Part shown: piece by piece, positions 34,290 to 44,227 of the stretch
Layout: each line of letters starts with the position of its first letter
Position numbering within the stretch: position 1 is the first letter of the stretch
From: RHLJ01 sp965212165
GTDB lineage: Bacteria > Bacteroidota > Rhodothermia > Balneolales > Balneolaceae
Length of the DNA: 64,000 nt
NCBI GenBank assembly: GCA_965212165.1
Contig: OZ243096.1
Span: 124,001 to 188,000, forward strand
Reading direction: 5' to 3'
Notes under the pieces: model-generated
Database searches by the model: none
What the model saw: the letters and a program-made list of their open reading frames with translations, nothing else
What the model was told of the DNA's origin: nothing
Position numbers and translations under genes: made by a program

Positions 34290-37181
34290 TCACTCAACCT
34301 CTTCAATTGCATAAGCATCTATTGGAATACAGGAGCATATAAGATTTCTATCTCCATAAGCATCATCAACTCGAGAAACACTTGGCCAGAATTTGTTATA
34401 TCGAAGATCTTCTATTGGAAATACAGCCTTTTCTCTTGAATAATCTCGATTCCAATCTGCATCCATTACAACTCGCATAGTGTGTGGTGCATGCTTCAAA
34501 ACATTACTTTCTTTATCAGCTTTTCCATCTTCAATTTCACGGATTTCATTTCGAATACCAATCATAGCTTCACAAAAACGATCCAACTCTTCTTTACTTT
34601 CACTTTCTGTTGGTTCAATCATTAACGTTCCTGCTACTGGGAAACTCATTGTAGGAGCATGAAAGCCATAATCCATTAATCGTTTTGCTAAATCAACCGC
34701 TTCTATACCTGCAGTTTGTTTAAATGGTCGTAAATCTACGATGAACTCATGAGCAGATCGACCTGTTTTACCAGTATATAAAATTGGGTAATGATCTTTT
34801 AGGCGATCTTTAATGTAATTAGCATTCAGAATTGCGTGTTTTGTAGCTTCTGTTAAGCCTTCTGAACCCATCATTCTAATGTATGCATATGAAATAGTCA
34901 AAATGCTCGCACTTCCGTATGGAGCTGCAGAAATTGCTGAGATGCCTTGCTCTCCACCCGTTTTGATAACTGAATGGCCCGATAAAAATGGAGTGAGGTG
35001 TTTTGCCACACCAATTGGTCCCATTCCTGGTCCACCACCACCATGAGGAATACAAAAGGTTTTATGCAAGTTTAGATGGCAAACATCAGCACCAATTTCG
35101 CCAGGGCTTGTTAATCCAACTTGAGCATTCATATTCGCTCCATCCATATAAACCTGACCACCATGTGAATGGATAATTTCACAAAATTCTTTCACTTTAT
35201 GTTCAAAAACACCATGTGTAGATGGGTAGGTTATCATTAATGCAGCAAGTCGATCGCTATATTTTTCTGCTTTTTCAGCAAGATCTTCACTAGATATATT
35301 TCCATAATCATCAGTTGCCACTACAACCACGTCCATTCCTGCCATAACCGCACTTGCTGGGTTTGTACCATGTGCTGAAGATGGAATCAAAGCTACATTA
35401 CGATGATGGTCTCCTCTACTTTGATGGTAAGCACGGATAGTCATTAAGCCTGCGTATTCACCTTGAGCACCAGAGTTAGGCTGAAGTGATACTGAATCGA
35501 ATCCAGTTATTTCGGATAACCATTCATCTAACTTTTCAAACATTTCTGTATATCCTGCCGCTTGATCAATGGGTACAAATGGATGAATTTGCCCAAATTC
35601 TGGCCATGTTACAGGGATCATTTCTGCAGTCGCATTTAATTTCATTGTACAAGAGCCTAACGAAATCATCGAGTGTACTAATGAAAGATCTTTGCTTTCT
35701 AATTGCTTCATATATCGAAGCATTTCGTGTTCAGTTTGATATAACTTGAACACTGGATGGTCCATAAAGTCTGATGTTCTTGCTAGCTCTTTTGGTAATT
35801 CAACTTCTAATGATTCAGCATGAGCATTTACATCGAAATTTGAAGTTCTACCAGCTGCCTCAGCGAAAATTGAAAGCACTGTTTTAACATCTTTCAATTC
35901 TTTTGTCTCATCAAAAGAAATTCCAATTCTTCCATCATCGAAGTATCTGAAATTTACATCATGAGTTAAAGCTACTTTCTGAACATTCTTTTTATCGGCT
36001 TTAACAGTAATTGTATCAAAAAATACTTTTGTTTCAACAACAAGATCGAGTGCTTCCAAACCTGATTTAACAAGTTTAGTTAGGCCATGAATTTTGGATG
36101 CTATTTTTGTCAGTCCTTTCGGTCCATGATATACACCATACATCCCGGCCATCACTGCCAATAAAACTTGTGCTGTACAAATATTTGAAGTCGCCTTTTC
36201 TCTTCGAATATGTTGTTCACGGGTTTGTAGAGCCATTCGATACGCAGCCTTACCTTCTGCATCTTGAGTTACACCGATTATTCTTCCAGGTATTTGTCTT
36301 TTAAACTCTTCTTTAGTGGCAAAATACGCTGCATGTGGACCACCATATCCCATTGGTACACCTAAGCGTTGCGAAGTTCCAACTACTACATCTGCGCCCA
36401 TTTCACCGGGTGGAGTCAATAATGTCAAACTCAACAAGTCTGCTGCAACAACAGCATGTACTTGATGTTCATGAGCAGCGGCTATTAGGCTAGAGTAGTC
36501 TTCTACACTTCCATCCGTAGCAGGATACTGAAGTAAAATACCGTAGAGTTTTGAATCTGTTACTTCTAGCTTTCTATGATCACCAACTACAATCTCTACT
36601 CCAATTGGTTCTGCTCTTGTTTGAAGAACCTCTATAGTTTGTGGGTGACATAACTCACTAATAAAGAATACGTTTGCTTCTTTTCGTTTAGCTCCTTTTC
36701 GCTGCCCTAGTAACATACTCATTGCCTCAGCAGCGGCCGTCCCTTCATCTAATAAAGATGCATTTGCTAACTCCATTCCTGTCAAGTCACTTACCATCGT
36801 TTGGAAATTGATAAGCGCTTCTAATCTACCTTGGGCAATTTCAGCTTGATAAGGAGTATAAGCTGTGTACCAAGCTGGATTTTCAAGAATATTTCGTTTT
36901 ATAACATTGGGAACGTGAGTATCATAGTATCCCATTCCAATAAACGATTTATTGATCTTATTTTTAGAAGCTAAAATTTTAAACTCTTCTAAAAAATCAA
37001 CCTCACTTAAAGCTTCTGGAAGATTTAAAGGTTGATTCAACCTAATCCCTTCAGGGATAGTCTCGTCAATTAATTGATTAAGGTCATTAGCCTTAATCGT
37101 ATTCAACATATCTTGTGTAGCTTGTGTGTCTGATCCGTTATGACGTGCTGCGAAAAGCTCTTTCTTAAAGTCGATACTCAT
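34290..37181 (-). CDS. gcvP: glycine dehydrogenase (decarboxylating), P-protein of the glycine cleavage system
   Basis: A PLP enzyme that decarboxylates glycine and loads the aminomethyl group on the H-protein lipoyl arm, 963 residues (E. coli 957). The PLP lysine is in HLNLHKTFCIPHGGGGPGMGP. Other conserved blocks are GMGYYDTHVPNVIKRNILENP near the N-terminus, SLGSCTMKLNATAEM and QPNSGAQGEYAGLM. It is the fused single-chain form. I chose ATG 37181 (MSIDFKKELF); the frame extends 22 codons further but without family similarity. The partner genes gcvT and gcvH are not nearby. No glycine riboswitch is evident upstream. Confidence 0.96.
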   Translation of the reverse strand: MSIDFKKELFAARHNGSDTQATQDMLNTIKANDLNQLIDETIPEGIRLNQPLNLPEALSEVDFLEEFKILASKNKINKSFIGMGYYDTHVPNVIKRNILENPAWYTAYTPYQAEIAQGRLEALINFQTMVSDLTGMELANASLLDEGTAAAEAMSMLLGQRKGAKRKEANVFFISELCHPQTIEVLQTRAEPIGVEIVVGDHRKLEVTDSKLYGILLQYPATDGSVEDYSSLIAAAHEHQVHAVVAADLLSLTLLTPPGEMGADVVVGTSQRLGVPMGYGGPHAAYFATKEEFKRQIPGRIIGVTQDAEGKAAYRMALQTREQHIRREKATSNICTAQVLLAVMAGMYGVYHGPKGLTKIASKIHGLTKLVKSGLEALDLVVETKVFFDTITVKADKKNVQKVALTHDVNFRYFDDGRIGISFDETKELKDVKTVLSIFAEAAGRTSNFDVNAHAESLEVELPKELARTSDFMDHPVFKLYQTEHEMLRYMKQLESKDLSLVHSMISLGSCTMKLNATAEMIPVTWPEFGQIHPFVPIDQAAGYTEMFEKLDEWLSEITGFDSVSLQPNSGAQGEYAGLMTIRAYHQSRGDHHRNVALIPSSAHGTNPASAVMAGMDVVVVATDDYGNISSEDLAEKAEKYSDRLAALMITYPSTHGVFEHKVKEFCEIIHSHGGQVYMDGANMNAQVGLTSPGEIGADVCHLNLHKTFCIPHGGGGPGMGPIGVAKHLTPFLSGHSVIKTGGEQGISAISAAPYGSASILTISYAYIRMMGSEGLTEATKHAILNANYIKDRLKDHYPILYTGKTGRSAHEFIVDLRPFKQTAGIEAVDLAKRLMDYGFHAPTMSFPVAGTLMIEPTESESKEELDRFCEAMIGIRNEIREIEDGKADKESNVLKHAPHTMRVVMDADWNRDYSREKAVFPIEDLRYNKFWPSVSRVDDAYGDRNLICSCIPIDAYAIEEVE

Positions 37182-37396
37182 TAGGAAATAGTCCTGAATT
37201 TTTAAATTGCTAACGTAGTTATTTGCACTAATATGTGTACAGAACAAATTAGTACTTTATAAGTTCCAAGAAGGCTAAGAAAAATAAGGAAAATCAGATT
37301 TAAATAAGCGTAAAATGATGTGCTAAAAATATTATTTCTCCTTTTTTTTTGATTTATTCTCTACTGCTTACCAAATACCATAAAATTTACTCATTA

Positions 37397-39379
37397 ATGA
37401 TAAAATTTACATTGTCGCTGTTAGGCATCATACTCATAAATACGTTGTCAATAACAGCCCAAGTGTCAACTGATCTACAAATTATTATTCAACCTGATCC
37501 AATTCAATTATCTGTTGGGGAAGAAATACAATTAGTTGCTCATGTAATAGATAGCAGTGGTTCCGTTCAACCTGATTCTGTTATTTTTTTCTCTCGTGCT
37601 CCTAAAGCAATATCAGTTTCTAGAACTGGTTATGCTCAAGCTTTATTAGCTGGAACTCATCAACTTATTGTCATAAAAAATGCTCAGGGAAACAATCCAA
37701 CAATGAGAAAGAATGTTACGGTCGAAGTAGCTTTTCCTGAAATTAATCGAATAACATTAAATGAAACACCTTCAGAGCTTTATGAAGGAACGGGATTTCA
37801 ATTAGACTCAAAAATTTATGATGAACTCGATTTTCTTCGAGAGGATCTTAACGTAAACATATTTAAATCTTCTAAACCTGAGGTTGCCGAAGTAAATCGT
37901 TTTGGTCGTATTACTGCAAAAAAGAATGGTTCTGTAAAAATCACTGCTACATATAAGAACCTTGAAAAAAACTTCGATCTAAAGGTTATAAAGAACCCTG
38001 TTACTTCGCTAGAGCTTTCTGTAGATGTAGATATTGCAAGAACTGGTGATGTTCTTCGGTTCAAAACAATTGCAACTGATAGAAAAGGGAATATTATTTC
38101 AGATGCACCTATTGTTTACTCTTTTGCTGCAAGTCCTGATGATATTCGTGGACAAAGTGCCTCTGCTCAAATAGAACAAGATGGTCGCTTTGTTGCTAAT
38201 CATACAGGTTTATACACTGTCATGGCTCGTAATGGAAATACAGTTGATGAAGTTTCAGTTAGAATCAATCCTAGAAATGTGGCTAGAGATATAGAAGTAC
38301 TTGGTAATGGAAAAGTTACAGATGTATTTACTTCTGATTTATGGGTTTGGGAAGGTGTTGATGGGCGTGACTACGCAGTTACTGGAACATGGAGTTCAAA
38401 AGGTGATGCCTATTTTTGGGACGTAACCGACCCTTCTAATATTGTTGCCATCGACACTATTAGGGTTGACGCTCGAACTGTTAATGATGTAAAAGTATCT
38501 GAGGATGGTAGAATTGCTGTTATTTCTCGTGAAGGAGCTTCAGATCGTAAGAATGGATTAGTAATTCTAGATGTAACCGACCCTTCAAATGTAAGTATTC
38601 TATCTCGTTTTGATGATGGGCTTACTGGTGGTGTACATAATGTGTTTATTTATGAAGACCATATATTCGCAGTTAACGCTGGTCGAAAATATGACATCAT
38701 AAATATTGAAGACCCTAGGAATCCTTATCGTGTAAGTGATTTTGAATTAGATACTCCTGGACATGCTGTTCACGATGTTTGGGTAGTTGATGGTATAGCT
38801 TATTCCTCAAACTGGGATGATGGTGTTGTTGCAGTTGATGTTGGCGGAATGGCTACTAGTGATATGCCAGGAGCTGGCGGCTCTCTTGAAAATCCTGTCC
38901 AACTTGGAAGTTATACTTATCCAAGTGGTTGGAATCATGCTGCCTTTCCCTTTAAAAGTGAATCATCCGATAAGTTTTATATTGCAGCTGGCGACGAAGC
39001 TTTCCCGGGAGGTGTGGCTGCAGGATGGATTCATTTCTTTGAATTAGATAGTTGGGAAGAAGCAAAAGAAGTTGCTCGCTATGAAGTTCCAGAAGCTGGA
39101 ACTCATAATATTTGGATTGTTGATGACATTATGTTTGTAGCGTATTATCAAGGCGGACTACGAATAGTTGATGTTTCTGGAGAACTAATGGGTAATTTAT
39201 ATGATCAAGGTCGCGAAATTGCTAAGTTCTTACCAATTGCTAATGAAGGAATTGCTCCCAATAAACCAGAGGCTTGGGGCCCTCAACCATATAAAAATCT
39301 TATTTTTGTGTCTGACATGAATTCTGGCCTTTGGGCTTTAAAACTCGGCCCTATTAATGAAACAGTTAGTGCTGAGTAA
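37397..39379 (+). CDS. secreted Ig-like / LVIVD-repeat beta-propeller protein, copy 1
   Basis: An exported protein of 660 residues, start ATG 37397 with a signal peptide (MIKFTLSLLGIILINTLSITA). The first 300 residues look like three bacterial Ig-like (Big_2-type) domains, with phrases such as VSVGEEIQL, RITAKKNGSVKITATY and IEQDGRFVANHTGLYTVMA. The remainder is an LVIVD-repeat propeller with blades of the type DAYFWDVTDPSN, LVILDVTDPSNV, DIINIEDPRNPY and VVAVDVGG. No sorting domain or lipobox is visible. The next gene is a close paralogue (24-base gap). Function is unknown; such propellers usually bind proteins or surface glycans. Confidence 0.85.
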   Translation: MIKFTLSLLGIILINTLSITAQVSTDLQIIIQPDPIQLSVGEEIQLVAHVIDSSGSVQPDSVIFFSRAPKAISVSRTGYAQALLAGTHQLIVIKNAQGNNPTMRKNVTVEVAFPEINRITLNETPSELYEGTGFQLDSKIYDELDFLREDLNVNIFKSSKPEVAEVNRFGRITAKKNGSVKITATYKNLEKNFDLKVIKNPVTSLELSVDVDIARTGDVLRFKTIATDRKGNIISDAPIVYSFAASPDDIRGQSASAQIEQDGRFVANHTGLYTVMARNGNTVDEVSVRINPRNVARDIEVLGNGKVTDVFTSDLWVWEGVDGRDYAVTGTWSSKGDAYFWDVTDPSNIVAIDTIRVDARTVNDVKVSEDGRIAVISREGASDRKNGLVILDVTDPSNVSILSRFDDGLTGGVHNVFIYEDHIFAVNAGRKYDIINIEDPRNPYRVSDFELDTPGHAVHDVWVVDGIAYSSNWDDGVVAVDVGGMATSDMPGAGGSLENPVQLGSYTYPSGWNHAAFPFKSESSDKFYIAAGDEAFPGGVAAGWIHFFELDSWEEAKEVARYEVPEAGTHNIWIVDDIMFVAYYQGGLRIVDVSGELMGNLYDQGREIAKFLPIANEGIAPNKPEAWGPQPYKNLIFVSDMNSGLWALKLGPINETVSAE

Positions 39380-39403
39380 TATCTAATCAAATAAACAATC
39401 TCC

Positions 39404-41407
39404 ATGAAAATCTTAAAATCACATAATATCATTACACTTTTTGCTCTATTTATGAGTGTTATACTTGCCACTTCCGGGTTTGCGCAAGACAAAAAAATTG
39501 TAATGGATATTGAATCTCTAACACTTCAATTAAATGAAGAAGTGAAGCTTTCAGCAAAAGTAACTGATATGCAAGGTACAGTCCTTGAAGATACGGTGGC
39601 CTTCTTCTCTCGGAGTCGTCGTAACCTTGCCGTTACTCAACAAGGAAATGTGAAAGCTCTAAAACCTGGCTCTTATTCTATACTAGTAAGCACTATGGGG
39701 CCTGACAGAGTACAAATAGAGTTACCAGTTACTATCGAATATCCACCAATTACAAACGTAGAGATTATTGATAAGCCGAATAATGTCTATTCCGAAACAT
39801 CTTTTCAACTACACTTCACTTTAAAAGATGCATCCGGTTCAATGCGTGATAATGTTGAAGTAACAGTTTCTAGCTCGAATAATAGTGTAGTTACTGTTAA
39901 TGAGTTCAACGAGCTTAAAGCCTTAAAGAAAGGTAATGCTACAATTACTGCAAAAGCAGAAGACCAAACTACCACGTGGACTATTTCCGTTAAGGAAAAC
40001 CCTATAGAATCAGTTGTCCTTACTCATAATTACGAAGGTAAATCAATTCGAACTGGTGATGTAATTCGTTTTGTTGGTACTGCTAATGATAAAAGAGGAA
40101 ATGCTGTTGAAGATGCTCCATTTACCTATACTTTTATTGCAAGTCCAGATGATAACTTAGGACAAGGTGCTTCAGCTCAAATTGAGCAAGATGGACGTTT
40201 TGTTGCTAATCATTCAGGGAAATACACAGTAATGGCTAGAGTTGGAAAAACCATTTCTGAAACAACATTTAGGGTTGTTCAAAGAAATGTCCAGCGACCA
40301 ATTACAGTAGTTGGAAAAGGTATTGTACCTGATGTTAAAACTTCTGACCTATGGGTTTGGGAAGGTATTGATGGACGGGATTATGCAGTAACTGGAACAT
40401 GGGGTGCTCGTGGTGAAGCCTTCTTTTGGGATGTAACTGACCCAACTAATATTCATACTATAGATACTGTACAAGTAGACGCCCGTACTGTAAATGATGT
40501 GAAAGTTTCAGAAGATGGTAGAATTGCTGTAATCACTCGAGAAGGTGCTTCTAACCGTAGAAATGGTATCATTATATTAGATGTATCGGATCCTTCGAAC
40601 GTTGAAATACTATCTGAATACAATGAAGATTTAACTGGTGGTGTTCATAATGCCTTTATCTATGAAAATCATGTTTATGCAGTAAATAATGGTCGTAAAT
40701 ATGATATCATTAATATCGAAGATCCTAGAAATCCTAGAACTGTAAGTCAATTTGAGTTAGATACTCCTGGACATTCAATCCACGATGTATGGATTGAAGA
40801 TGGCATTGCTTATTCCTCAAATTGGAGTGATGGTGTAGTTGCGGTAGATATTGGAAGCAATACATCAGCTGACATGCCTGGTGCAGGTGGATCTCCTGAA
40901 AACCCAGTTCCACTTGGAAGCTATAAGTACCCTAGTGGATGGAATCATGCAGCTTTCCCATTCAAAAGTAAATCAACAGGTGACTTCTACATCGCAGCAG
41001 GTGACGAAGCATTTCCTTATGGTTTAGATTTTGATGGTCCTAATAGAGCCGCAGGTTGGGTTCACTTTGTTAAAATGAATGGTTGGGATAATCCTGAAGA
41101 AGTGGCTCGGTATCAAGTGCCAGAAGCTGGATCTCATAATTACTGGATCGAAGATGATATTCTTTATGCTGCTTTCTATAATGGTGGACTTAGAATTGTT
41201 GATCTTTCAGGTGAGTTAATGGGAGATTTATATCAGCAAGGTCGAGAAATTGGAATATTTTTACCAACCGACAAAGGTGCTGCTATACCAAATTCACCTT
41301 TCACATGGGGGCCTATGCCCTATAAAGGACTGATCTATCTTTCTGATTGGAATTCAGGAATTTGGGCAGTTAAAGTAGGCGATGATCCAACAGCAGGAAC
41401 CAATTAA
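39404..41407 (+). CDS. secreted Ig-like / LVIVD-repeat beta-propeller protein, copy 2
   Basis: A 667-residue paralogue of the preceding protein with its own signal peptide (MKILKSHNIITLFALFMSVILATSGFA). The propeller half is very close between the two; for example both contain DARTVNDVKVSEDGRIAVI and SNW.DGVVAVD. The N-terminal Ig-like half has diverged. A small insertion (YGLDFDGPNRAAG) replaces a shorter loop in copy 1. The two follow each other closely and lead to a YncE-like propeller whose ATG comes 16 bases after this stop, so all three form one operon of exported propeller proteins. Confidence 0.85.
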   Translation: MKILKSHNIITLFALFMSVILATSGFAQDKKIVMDIESLTLQLNEEVKLSAKVTDMQGTVLEDTVAFFSRSRRNLAVTQQGNVKALKPGSYSILVSTMGPDRVQIELPVTIEYPPITNVEIIDKPNNVYSETSFQLHFTLKDASGSMRDNVEVTVSSSNNSVVTVNEFNELKALKKGNATITAKAEDQTTTWTISVKENPIESVVLTHNYEGKSIRTGDVIRFVGTANDKRGNAVEDAPFTYTFIASPDDNLGQGASAQIEQDGRFVANHSGKYTVMARVGKTISETTFRVVQRNVQRPITVVGKGIVPDVKTSDLWVWEGIDGRDYAVTGTWGARGEAFFWDVTDPTNIHTIDTVQVDARTVNDVKVSEDGRIAVITREGASNRRNGIIILDVSDPSNVEILSEYNEDLTGGVHNAFIYENHVYAVNNGRKYDIINIEDPRNPRTVSQFELDTPGHSIHDVWIEDGIAYSSNWSDGVVAVDIGSNTSADMPGAGGSPENPVPLGSYKYPSGWNHAAFPFKSKSTGDFYIAAGDEAFPYGLDFDGPNRAAGWVHFVKMNGWDNPEEVARYQVPEAGSHNYWIEDDILYAAFYNGGLRIVDLSGELMGDLYQQGREIGIFLPTDKGAAIPNSPFTWGPMPYKGLIYLSDWNSGIWAVKVGDDPTAGTN

Positions 41408-41423
41408 AAAAATTAAATTTATC

Positions 41424-42536
41424 ATGCTAAGTAAATCGGTATTTATACTTTTGATGCTTTTGGTATTCGTTTCTAATGCTACATCCCAGGATTACTATAT
41501 GTATGTAGCTGCTGAATCTGAAGATCAAGTTCATTTGATTCATTTCAATGGAACATCAGAAAAAGGAGAAATAGCTAAGACAATTAATGTAGGGCGCTAT
41601 CCGACAGAAATAGATGGACCTCATGGAATTTCAGTTTCCCCAGATGGAGAATATTGGTATGTATCTATAGCACATGGGAATCCTTATGGGATGCTAGCTA
41701 AATACAAAACTGGTACAGATGAATTAATTTCTACCACTGAACTGGGACTTTTTCCAGCGACTATGGAAATATCGGAAGCTACTGGCTTACTCTATGTAGT
41801 AAATTTTAACTTACATGGGGAAATGGTTCCAAGTACTGTTTCTGTAATTGAACCTGAAACAATGACCCGCCTTGCTGATATAGAAACAGGCGTTATGCCA
41901 CATGGTTCGAGAATTACTCCATCTGGTAAATTTCAGTACCATGTATCAATGATGACTGATGAGCTAATTGAAATAAATACAGGATCACTTAAATTATCTC
42001 GACGTCTCAAGTTGTCGAAACAAAACGAGATGAGCGGAATGGATCATTCGACAATGGATCACGCTAGCATGGATCATAGTAATATGAAACATAATCCTGT
42101 AGAAAAACCTACTTGGGCTGACCCCCACCCAACCAAGCCATTAGTATATATCGCTGGAAATGGATCTAACGAAGTATTGGAAGTTGATACAGAAAAATGG
42201 GAAATAATACGTCGTTTTAATACCGGTAAGGCACCATATAATCTTGAAGTTACTCCAGATGGTAAAAAAATGGTTGTAAGTTATAAGGGAGAGGGTGCTA
42301 CTGGTATTTGGGATCTTGAAACTGGGAAAGAATTAGCTAAAGTCTCAAATACAAGAAAAGTGAGTCATGGAGTTGCCATATCGCCAGATAGTAAATATGC
42401 TTTTATATCTGTGGAAGGAATTGGTGGTGAACCCGGATCTGTAGATATCATTAATCTTCTAAATAATACCTTAGTTGATCATGTAGAAACCGGCAAACAA
42501 GCTGGTGGTATCTATTTTTGGAAGCAGATTAATTAA
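41424..42536 (+). CDS. exported YncE-like beta-propeller with Met/His-rich insert
   Basis: An exported 370-residue seven-blade propeller, start ATG 41424 (signal peptide MLSKSVFILLMLLVFVSNATS). Blades show the YncE pattern (GPHGISVSPDGEYWYVS, LEVTPDGKKMVVSY, HGVAISPDSKYAFISVEG). Between blades, at residues about 206-225, lies a four-unit pentapeptide repeat: MDHST, MDHAS, MDHSN, MKHNP. Regular Met and His spacing of this type is typical of periplasmic copper- or silver-binding segments, so metal binding is inferred. It is the third gene of the propeller operon. Its end overlaps the convergent unknown gene by 4 bases. Confidence 0.85.
   Translation: MLSKSVFILLMLLVFVSNATSQDYYMYVAAESEDQVHLIHFNGTSEKGEIAKTINVGRYPTEIDGPHGISVSPDGEYWYVSIAHGNPYGMLAKYKTGTDELISTTELGLFPATMEISEATGLLYVVNFNLHGEMVPSTVSVIEPETMTRLADIETGVMPHGSRITPSGKFQYHVSMMTDELIEINTGSLKLSRRLKLSKQNEMSGMDHSTMDHASMDHSNMKHNPVEKPTWADPHPTKPLVYIAGNGSNEVLEVDTEKWEIIRRFNTGKAPYNLEVTPDGKKMVVSYKGEGATGIWDLETGKELAKVSNTRKVSHGVAISPDSKYAFISVEGIGGEPGSVDIINLLNNTLVDHVETGKQAGGIYFWKQIN
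42039..42098 (+). repeat. 15-bp tandem repeat encoding a Met-His pentapeptide
   Basis: Four in-frame 15-base units begin with ATG at 42039, 42054, 42069 and 42084. The first three read ATGGATCA(T/C) and the fourth ATGAAACAT; the last six bases of each unit vary. Each unit encodes Met-x-His-x-x. Confidence 0.85.
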
Positions 42537-43261
42537 GATCTGTCTTTTAGGAAAATCGAGTGGCTTACATTATGGTCACTCGCTTCCATATCCAAAATAA
42601 TTTCTTTAGGGAGACTTTCTACCACATATCCAAGCTGATCAGCAATTCCAACAATCAAAGGCTCTAATTTACCTTTATCGGTATTGAATTTTACATAAGC
42701 TCCACCAATTCTTAAATCAATCTTCCCAATTGATCTATTAAGCATATCCGCACATCGTATAACCTCAGATGCAGAAAATGTTTCTTTACCAGATATCTTT
42801 GGAGCTTTGTATTTCTTTTTAGAAATACTCATGGTTTTTACTTCACCAGATTTCATATCTGGTTGTAACCATTCAAAATGATGATCTAATTCTTTAATAT
42901 AATAAGCTAGGTATCGTGAATTCTTACTAACAATTGAAAAGCTAAGATCAGCAACCCATACATCCTTAACCTGATCTATGTTTATATCGAACCATATACT
43001 AGAGGAGTCCATCTTGAATGTAACAATGGAATTCTCTTTATCTTCTTTTTTAAGAGCTAAAGAATAATCTTGTTCAAATTCAGAAATACTAATTCTAGCT
43101 TCATTCGGAAGGTCAATTTTTAATGCAACCTCATCCTGTTCAGTTGAAATGAAATCAGGAGCACTGTTTTCAACTTCACACTTTATTTCTTCCAACCTTA
43201 ATAAAATTCTAGCTTTCCCGTCCTTAATTGGGACTTGAAAAGCATCGTTTTTGTCAACCAT
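42533..43261 (-). CDS. hypothetical protein
   Basis: I do not recognise this 242-residue protein. No signal peptide or membrane helix is seen, so it is probably cytosolic. The N-terminal 125 residues are strand-rich and acidic (VALKIDLPNEARISISEFEQDY). A basic hinge (ISKKKYKAPKIS) at about 148-160 leads to a C-terminal part with helices and strands (SEVIRCADMLNRSIGKIDLRIGGAYVKF). AAGG precedes the ATG. It converges with the YncE-like gene, overlapping by 4 bases, and is divergent from the ZIP transporter. Confidence 0.7.
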   Translation of the reverse strand: MVDKNDAFQVPIKDGKARILLRLEEIKCEVENSAPDFISTEQDEVALKIDLPNEARISISEFEQDYSLALKKEDKENSIVTFKMDSSSIWFDINIDQVKDVWVADLSFSIVSKNSRYLAYYIKELDHHFEWLQPDMKSGEVKTMSISKKKYKAPKISGKETFSASEVIRCADMLNRSIGKIDLRIGGAYVKFNTDKGKLEPLIVGIADQLGYVVESLPKEIILDMEASDHNVSHSIFLKDRS

Positions 43262-43396
43262 ACCTTTTTTTTTCTGCCCTAAAGTATCAAATTTGTTAAT
43301 AATTCTACGTGAGAAAAGGTTAATGTAAATAATTCAATACTTAGCCACGACTGATTTTTTAGTTACCATCATCAAATCTTATCTTAAAAATAAAAA

Positions 43397-44224
43397 ATGA
43401 ATATACCTGTCTGGTTTCTCGAACTTAACCCAATTCTTCAAGCTCTTATAGCTGGTTTATTTACATGGGGACTTACTGCCCTTGGAGCTTCACTAGTATT
43501 TCTTACAAAGAAAGTTAACTATGCTCTTCTTGATAGCATGATGGGGTTCGCAGCTGGAGTTATGATTGCTGCAAGTGTTTGGTCCTTAATCATACCATCT
43601 ATTGATATGGCAGAAGCTCAAGGTGTAATATCGTGGCTTCCTGCAGTTATTGGGTTCTTAGGAGGTGGATTATTTCTTCGAGTTTGTGACCAATACCTAC
43701 CTCATTTACATATAGGTTTACCAAAAACAGAAGCTGAAGGTATTCCAACAAGCTGGCGCCGATCAACTCTTTTAGTTCTTGCAATAACTTTGCACAATAT
43801 CCCTGAAGGACTTGCTGTTGGGGTACTATTTGGAGCAGCGGCAACTGGTGTTGATCCCACAGGAACTGCAACAATTGCGGCTGCAATAGCCTTGGCAATA
43901 GGAATTGGTATTCAAAACTTTCCTGAAGGAATGGCTGTATCCATGCCTCTCCGAAGAGAAGGTGTAGGAGTAGGTAAAAGTTTTTGGTATGGACAGCTTT
44001 CAGGTATTGTTGAACCTGTTGCCGCTGTGGTTGGTGCTGCAGCTGTAATTTTTGTTCAACCAGCTCTTCCATATGCATTAGCCTTTGCAGCAGGAGCTAT
44101 GATTTATGTAGTCATAGAAGAACTGATTCCAGAAAGTCAACTTCATGGCAATACTGATATTGCGACACTTGGAACTATGGTAGGTTTCTGTGTAATGATG
44201 GTACTAGATGTTGCGCTAGGCTAA
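43397..44224 (+). CDS. ZIP-family divalent metal transporter
   Basis: An inner-membrane metal carrier of the ZIP family (GufA-like branch), 275 residues, eight helices. The binuclear metal site is formed by LHNIPEGLAVG in helix 4 and IQNFPEGMAVS in helix 5, where the first position is Gln, as in GufA-like members. The loop between helices 3 and 4 is short. It most likely imports zinc or iron. An A-rich leader (AAAAATAAAAA) precedes the ATG, typical of the group. It lies near the Met/His-rich propeller and an arsenate reductase and ends 3 bases from the convergent arsC. Confidence 0.92.
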   Translation: MNIPVWFLELNPILQALIAGLFTWGLTALGASLVFLTKKVNYALLDSMMGFAAGVMIAASVWSLIIPSIDMAEAQGVISWLPAVIGFLGGGLFLRVCDQYLPHLHIGLPKTEAEGIPTSWRRSTLLVLAITLHNIPEGLAVGVLFGAAATGVDPTGTATIAAAIALAIGIGIQNFPEGMAVSMPLRREGVGVGKSFWYGQLSGIVEPVAAVVGAAAVIFVQPALPYALAFAAGAMIYVVIEELIPESQLHGNTDIATLGTMVGFCVMMVLDVALG

Positions 44225-44227
44225 GAT

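Noticed and set aside
37182..37396. Glycine riboswitch ahead of gcvP
   Set aside because: The region is AT-rich and lacks the conserved glycine aptamer core and paired stems.
37397..41407. Type IX secretion substrates
   Set aside because: The two Ig-LVIVD proteins end directly after the propeller, with no C-terminal sorting domain.
43647..44078. 143-codon open frame opposite the ZIP transporter
   Set aside because: Its translation is leucine- and glutamine-rich low complexity, the reverse of the membrane-helix codons of the ZIP gene, which has clear family motifs.
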